Below, piece after piece: positions 49,309-53,589 of a stretch of DNA of 53,589 bases. Positions within the stretch are counted from its first letter, which is position 1. Each line of letters opens with the position of its first letter. Source of the DNA: CAZFOB01 sp964520325 (GTDB taxonomy: Bacteria; Actinomycetota; JAICYB01); the NCBI GenBank assembly GCA_964520325.1, contig CAZFOB010000022.1:1-53589 (forward strand), given 5' to 3'. The position numbers and the translations under genes were made by a program. Under the pieces are notes generated by a model, which had not been told where the DNA came from, made no database searches, and saw only the letters and a program-made list of their open reading frames with translations.

Positions 49309-50348
49309 GTCCTGGCCCCTAGAACGGCCGGCGAGCAGAAAAGCGCGGTGACGGCTGCGATCGTCCATGCGAATGCCGGCCACGTCACCACCGGGAACGG
49401 ATCGTAGGAGACGTCGGCCCCGGCTCCGGCCAAGACGGCCGCCCCGATCGGTGCGAGCGCCGAAGCGACGATCACCAGCACGTCGACGCGAGCGACCGGC
49501 CGTGTGGACAGTCGCGTCGTCGGCGAAGCCGACGACGCGAGACGGAAGCCCGTCACCAGTGCTGCGGCCCCCAGGGCCGCAGCCATCCCCCCCACCACGC
49601 GCAGCCCCCAGATCCAGCCGGTGATGGACAGCACGAGAAGGCCGAGTCCGCTCCACATGAAGACCCGCCCCATCATGGGAGCACGTGTTGTGCCGCCTCG
49701 CCCGTATCCGCGTGCGTCCATCGACTCGGCGAGCAGCAACGCGCGCTCCAACGACAGGCCGAGCACCGGGACGACCAGCGTCGGCGCGAGCCGGCGGAAT
49801 CCCCACTCGCCGCGCAACCGCTGCGCGTCGCGGACGTCGCGGAGCGTCCGCATCACCCCGGGGACGAACGCAACGGCGATCGAGACGATGAGGCCGACGT
49901 CGCGAAAGACCGGCGGCACCGTGCGCAGCAAGCCGGTCAGATCGGCACGGGCGTTGAACACTCCGAATGCAACGAGCACGACGATGAAGCGCAGCCCCTC
50001 GTTCACCGCTCCGGCCAGCACCTCGGCCGAGACCGGGCCCCCGAGCTCGAGGCCACCGAACCACCGTGGGGTCTGCAACTGCGGCAGCACGAACAACGTC
50101 GTCCTACCGGGATTCGGGAGCAATCCGATGAAGAGCACGCGAACGGCCAGGAGCACGAGCCCGACCATCAAGAAGACGCGAACGGCTCGTCCGAGCGGAG
50201 AGTCGTCGGGTGGAAACGACAGGTGCACGACGAGCACAGCTAAAAGAGTGAGCACGAGATACAGCGGATTGGTCACCACGAAGGCGAACACGCAGATCGA
50301 TGTGAGCCAAGCGATCCACGCCCCCGGATGAAGAGTCACAGCGCCCAC
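49305..50348 (-). CDS. ECF transporter transmembrane (T) component
   Basis: The product is 347 aa with about seven to eight membrane segments. The coupling helices include RTLRDVRDAQRLRGEWGF and ALLLAESMDARGYG, the two Ala-Arg-Gly type motifs that contact the ATPase. The start is GTG 50348 (or GTG 50339); no good ribosome site is seen. Confidence 0.88.
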   Translation of the reverse strand: MGAVTLHPGAWIAWLTSICVFAFVVTNPLYLVLTLLAVLVVHLSFPPDDSPLGRAVRVFLMVGLVLLAVRVLFIGLLPNPGRTTLFVLPQLQTPRWFGGLELGGPVSAEVLAGAVNEGLRFIVVLVAFGVFNARADLTGLLRTVPPVFRDVGLIVSIAVAFVPGVMRTLRDVRDAQRLRGEWGFRRLAPTLVVPVLGLSLERALLLAESMDARGYGRGGTTRAPMMGRVFMWSGLGLLVLSITGWIWGLRVVGGMAAALGAAALVTGFRLASSASPTTRLSTRPVARVDVLVIVASALAPIGAAVLAGAGADVSYDPFPVVTWPAFAWTIAAVTALFCSPAVLGART

Positions 50349-50369
50349 CGTATATGCGCCGGCGCAGCG

Positions 50370-51599
50370 CTACTCGGGCGGCTTACGCAAGGTCGACTTG
50401 AGCGCGTCCTCTTGGTACTTGTTGCGCGCGTTCCACAGGAGGAACTCGTTGATCCCGAGGTCGGCGGCGGCGTCGATCTGCTTGCGGACCTCGACCGGTG
50501 TGTACGGCACGCGGATGCTGAAGTCCTGGAGCCAGGGCCGGAGCTTCGCCCCAGTGCCTTCGATGCGCCGCTTGGCGTCTTTGAGCGAGAGCGAAACCGT
50601 CTTGTACGGATCCTTCTCCGGATCGGGGATGCCGTACTCGCCCAGGTTGTAGTGCGATGGATAGAGCATCAGCGAGACGAAGTCGACCTCGCTCGCGATC
50701 AGCTCGAGCTTCTGACCGATGCCGAGGTCGTCGGAGACCAGCGCGACCAGACCGAAGAGGTCGGTCGACAGGTAGGCCCCGCGCGGCACGATCTGTTCCC
50801 GGGCCCGCACGAGGAAGTCATGGATCACCGCGTGGGGCAGGCGCTCGTCCTTGTGGGGGAACCACATGCGCGTCGCGTCGCCGTCGGTGGGGAAACGGAT
50901 GTAGTCGAACTGGATCTCATCGAAGCCGAGCTCGATGGCCTCGATGGCCAGGGCGATGTTGTAGTCCTGAGCCTCTGTCGAGTACGGGTCGAGCCAGGTC
51001 AGTCCCTTGACGTTCTTCCACAGGCCGCCCTTGGTGTCCTGGATGGCAAGGTCGGGGCGAGCCTTCGAAAGGATCGAGTCCTGGTTGGTCACGATGCGAC
51101 CGATCACGTAGATGTTCTTGCGCTTGAGCCCCCGGATCGTTGCGACGGGGTCGACGATCTTCCTCACTCCGGCCCCAGCTATGCGCGCCTGTTCCGAACG
51201 TGGGACCCATGAGATCTCGCCGCGCTCGTCCTTGATGTCGATGACGACGGCGTTGAGCTCGGTGCGGTCGATCATCTCCACCAGGTCGTCGAACCGGCTG
51301 CCGCCGGCGGTGTAGCCGGTCATCAGGATGCCGCGGGCCTGCGTGGGAGGAGGCCGCCGCTTGGGTGTGAACCCCTCGGGGAGCGGGCCGACGGTCAGCG
51401 CTTCGGCCGGTCCCTCTTGCGTGGTTTTGAGCAACGGCAAGCTTCCTCCGGTGCTCGAGAGCACGGGGGAGGTCGGCGGGCTGAGCATGAACACCGCGAT
51501 GGCAAGCGCCACGGCGATGAACGCGTTCTGAACCGGACGCCGATCGAGCAGCGGCCGCCCGGGGGTTTGGGGGTGTGCCCCGATAGAAGGCGCGAGCAT
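50370..51599 (-). CDS. Putative glycoside hydrolase of the DUF4015 type, membrane-anchored
   Basis: The product is 409 aa. A signal-anchor lies at about 25-45 (AFIAVALAIAVFMLS), then a proline-rich linker. The TIM-barrel-like core has TGYTAGGSRFDDLVEMID, NAVVIDIKDERGEISW, FDEIQFDYIRFPTDG and DFVSLMLYPSHYNLGEYG, which match DUF4015. The role is probably in cell-wall or exopolysaccharide hydrolysis; not proven. Confidence 0.85.
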   Translation of the reverse strand: MLAPSIGAHPQTPGRPLLDRRPVQNAFIAVALAIAVFMLSPPTSPVLSSTGGSLPLLKTTQEGPAEALTVGPLPEGFTPKRRPPPTQARGILMTGYTAGGSRFDDLVEMIDRTELNAVVIDIKDERGEISWVPRSEQARIAGAGVRKIVDPVATIRGLKRKNIYVIGRIVTNQDSILSKARPDLAIQDTKGGLWKNVKGLTWLDPYSTEAQDYNIALAIEAIELGFDEIQFDYIRFPTDGDATRMWFPHKDERLPHAVIHDFLVRAREQIVPRGAYLSTDLFGLVALVSDDLGIGQKLELIASEVDFVSLMLYPSHYNLGEYGIPDPEKDPYKTVSLSLKDAKRRIEGTGAKLRPWLQDFSIRVPYTPVEVRKQIDAAADLGINEFLLWNARNKYQEDALKSTLRKPPE

Positions 51600-51656
51600 G
51601 AATCACACAGCGTAAGAGAACGTACGTCCGCGCTGCTGGTCTGGACTGACCGTCGG

Positions 51657-52115
51657 TCAGAAGTCGGTCTCCATCGCCACGACCTTGTCGAGGCGGCGTT
51701 GGTACCGCTCGCCACCCGGTTGCGCACCCTGAAAGACCGCGCCCATGAAGGTCGTGACGATCTCCTTCACGACCTCGATGCCGACGATCCCCGACCCCAG
51801 AGCCAGGACGTTCGCGTCATCGTGCTCGACCATCTGGTGTGCGGTGTAGGTGTCGTGAGCACTCGCGCATCTGATGCCGCGCATCTTGTTCGCCGCGATC
51901 ACCGCGCCGGCGCCAGAGCCGCAGACGAGGACCCCCCGGTCGGCCCGGCCCGTCCGCAGGGCCTCTCCGACCGCCCGCGCGAGGTCGGGGTAGTCGACGG
52001 GGTCGGTCGAGAACGTCCCGCAGTCGACAACGTCGTGTCCGGCTTGCGACAGCACGGACACCACGACGTCCTTGACGCTGAACCCACGATGGTCGAAGCC
52101 GACAGCGACGCGCAT
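51657..52115 (-). CDS. rpiB: Ribose-5-phosphate isomerase B
   Basis: The product, 152 aa, interconverts ribulose- and ribose-5-phosphate in the pentose phosphate pathway. RVAVGFDHRGFSVKDVVV and GVLVCGSGAGAVIAANKM are the substrate loops; the active-site cysteine is in VLVCGSG. Normal length. Confidence 0.93.
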   Translation of the reverse strand: MRVAVGFDHRGFSVKDVVVSVLSQAGHDVVDCGTFSTDPVDYPDLARAVGEALRTGRADRGVLVCGSGAGAVIAANKMRGIRCASAHDTYTAHQMVEHDDANVLALGSGIVGIEVVKEIVTTFMGAVFQGAQPGGERYQRRLDKVVAMETDF

Positions 52116-52124
52116 TCCCGCAGG

Positions 52125-53180
52125 CTAGCCGTTCTCTGGACGATGACCGGTGTGGGATTCCGATTCGAAGAGCTCGTAGCGGGCTTTGCCGTGGTTCTTC
52201 GCGGCGTACATCGCAAGGTCGGCGTTGCGCAGAAGCTCATCGACCTCGTGGCGTCCCCAGGACAGAGCCACGCCGACGCTGGCCGTCGAACGGACCGCCG
52301 CGCCATCGAGGTCGAACGGCTCGTTGAGCGAGCTGAGGAGCCGGGCGGCGACGTCGCGGACCGCACCCTCACCTCCAGAGTCGACGAGCAGGAGCGCGAA
52401 CTCGTCGCCCCCCAGCCGCGCGACCGTGTCCTCGGCGCGCACGCACGCGGCGAACCGCTCCGCGACTGCGGCAAGGAGCAAGTCGCCGACGTTGTGTCCG
52501 TACGTGTCGTTGACGGCTTTCAAGTTGTCGAGGTCGCAGTACAGCACGGCGACCGGCTTGCGGTTGCGTGCCGCTGACTTGAGAGCGTGCTCGGCCCGAT
52601 CTCGGAACAGGGCGCGATTGGCTGCGCCGGTCAGCTGATCGTGGAACGCCTCATGACGCAACTGCAGCTCGAGCTCCTTGCGCTCCGAGGCATCGCGCGT
52701 GCTCAGCACGAACCCGGCGACCGACGGATCGTCCAGGAGATTCGTCCCGGTACTTTCGCAGCAACGCCAGGTGCCGTCGCCGTGACGGATGCGCCACTCG
52801 ACCACCGGCGCCTCCCCGTCGCGTCCCATGAACCGCTCGAGGTAAGCGTCCATCGCGTCACGATCATCGGGGTGGACGACGTCGACGAACCTTCTTCCGA
52901 CCACACTCTGCGGCGCGTAGCCGAAGACACGTTCGCTCGCCGGACTCTCGTAGGTGATGACTCCGGTACGACCGACGATGGTGATGACGTCTGTCGATTT
53001 CTGGACGAGCGAACGGTGACGCTCCTCGCTGTGCTGTAACTCTGCGGTGCGCTCGGAGACCCTTCTTTCGAGGTTGCGCGTGAGTGAGCGGTTCTCGCGC
53101 AGAGCGAGCAGCAGGAACACGACGGCGACAAGGACGGCGGCGAGCGCTCCCCAGAACAGGAGGCCAGCGTTGCCCGACAC
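52125..53180 (-). CDS. PAS-GGDEF diguanylate cyclase
   Basis: The product is 351 aa. A membrane anchor lies at about 8-27 (LFWGALAAVLVAVVFLLLAL), then a coiled linker and a PAS domain (SVVGRRFVDVVHPDDRDAMD). The GGDEF domain follows (DQLTGAANRALFRDR, LYCDLDNLKAVNDTYGHNVG, RLGGDEFALLL). It should make cyclic di-GMP in response to a signal sensed by the PAS domain. The start is GTG 53180. Confidence 0.92.
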   Translation of the reverse strand: MSGNAGLLFWGALAAVLVAVVFLLLALRENRSLTRNLERRVSERTAELQHSEERHRSLVQKSTDVITIVGRTGVITYESPASERVFGYAPQSVVGRRFVDVVHPDDRDAMDAYLERFMGRDGEAPVVEWRIRHGDGTWRCCESTGTNLLDDPSVAGFVLSTRDASERKELELQLRHEAFHDQLTGAANRALFRDRAEHALKSAARNRKPVAVLYCDLDNLKAVNDTYGHNVGDLLLAAVAERFAACVRAEDTVARLGGDEFALLLVDSGGEGAVRDVAARLLSSLNEPFDLDGAAVRSTASVGVALSWGRHEVDELLRNADLAMYAAKNHGKARYELFESESHTGHRPENG

Positions 53181-53291
53181 GGTGTAAGGCTAGCGGCCGC
53201 CGAGCGGTACAGGCGGCTCCACAGGGCAGTCGCCGGCGGTTGTCCGTGTCGATGAGGACTCGTTGATGCAGGACGAACTCCGTGCGGATCT

Positions 53292-53333
53292 GCCGGTTCA
53301 GCCCGGTTCTAGCCCGGTTCAGCCCGGTTCAGA
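53292..53333. repeat. Tandem CCCGGTTC repeats upstream of groEL
   Basis: Four near-identical units of the type AGCCCGGTTC, period 10-11, run from about 53292 to 53333, directly before the -35 of groEL. They could bind a regulator or be simple-sequence slippage. The rest of 53181-53411 is promoter and CIRCE; no other gene is seen. Confidence 0.8.
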
Positions 53334-53383
53334 TTGACACTCGCCCCCGGCGCGTGTTAGCACTCGTATCATTAGAGTGCTAA
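53334..53383 (+). promoter_or_regulatory. groEL promoter with CIRCE element
   Basis: -35 TTGACA (53334-53339), 17-bp spacer, -10 TTAGCA (53357-53362). The -10 overlaps a perfect CIRCE inverted repeat TTAGCACTC-N9-GAGTGCTAA (53357-53383), the HrcA operator, so heat relieves repression. Confidence 0.93.
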
Positions 53384-53411
53384 TCGGACATTTCTCCAGG
53401 GAGGAATAGGT

Positions 53412-53589
53412 ATGCCTGCAAAGACCATCTCGTACTCCGCCGAGGCCCGGCGTTCGCTCGAAGAGGGCATGAACAAGCTGGCCGACGCGGTACGTGTCAC
53501 CCTCGGCCCCAAGGGCCGCAACGTTGTCCTCGAGAAGAAGTGGGGCGCCCCCACGATCACCAACGACGGCGTCACGATCGCCAAGGAGA
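53412..53589 (+). CDS. groEL: Chaperonin GroEL, 5' end
   Basis: The first 59 residues run to the window end (KTISYSAEARRSLEEGMNKL, TLGPKGRNVVLEKKWGAP) and are clearly GroEL. AGGGAGGAA precedes ATG 53412. No groES lies upstream, as is usual for the second, stand-alone groEL copy of many actinobacteria. Confidence 0.95.
   Translation, partial: MPAKTISYSAEARRSLEEGMNKLADAVRVTLGPKGRNVVLEKKWGAPTITNDGVTIAKE

Overview
The window is GC-rich and densely coded, with many 4-bp start/stop overlaps. It looks like a chromosomal segment of an actinobacterium (Actinomycetota) outside the well-studied genera. The evidence is F420-type enzymes, the DnaE2/ImuA'/ImuB mutasome under CGAAC-N4-GTTCG LexA boxes, a CIRCE-controlled groEL with no groES beside it, frequent GTG/TTG starts and several apparently leaderless genes. 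No tRNA, rRNA or CRISPR array was seen.

Layout. 1-6.1 kb: heme operon (end of a possible hemA, hemC, a zinc-ribbon membrane protein, cobA-hemD fusion, hemB, hemL). 6.1-8.3 kb: two VapBC modules, a methyltransferase and a stray copy of the otsA 3' end. 8.2-12.2 kb: trehalose genes otsA and treT-like, then an AI-2E family permease. 12.2-19.7 kb: sulfur locus, with a SAM-I riboswitch in front of a threonine-synthase-like gene and a MoaD/ThiS-type sulfur carrier, then DsrE-like protein, Rrf2 regulator, sulfite reductase, APS reductase, dodecin and Sat-CysC. 19.9-21.8 kb: AbiEi/DUF559-like protein and a PhyH-type dioxygenase. 21.8-26.3 kb: SOS-controlled dnaE2, divergent from a Phd-GNAT fusion, and a chimeric pseudogene.

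26.4-39.1 kb is a stress/redox island: metallothionein-like proteins, a lone NuoF-like flavoprotein, two CBS proteins, a Nramp relative, a STAS protein, an SDR-VKOR/SPW fusion, DUF2231, a PoxB-like TPP enzyme and a PPC/DUF296 protein. It is mixed with decayed genes (LLM oxidoreductase, HesB-like, IstB, VOC, PIN). 39.5-45.4 kb: orphan antitoxin, SCO6745-like protein, GNAT, SOS-controlled imuA'-imuB, a divergent VapBC, Rdx protein, F420/PPOX enzyme and a ribbon-helix-helix regulator with an unknown partner. 45.5-53.6 kb: acyl-CoA dehydrogenase, an ECF transporter (T, fused A1A2, S), DUF4015 protein, rpiB, a PAS-GGDEF diguanylate cyclase and the start of groEL.

The most notable system is the SAM-riboswitch operon of a threonine-synthase-like PLP enzyme plus a sulfur-carrier protein whose diglycine is masked by four residues. 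It sits next to a complete sulfate-to-sulfide pathway. I infer a protein-thiocarboxylate route to homocysteine from O-phosphohomoserine. Secondary themes are two SOS promoters of identical layout, each facing a toxin-antitoxin-type gene, and repeated 3'-end duplications that create gene fragments and a chimera.
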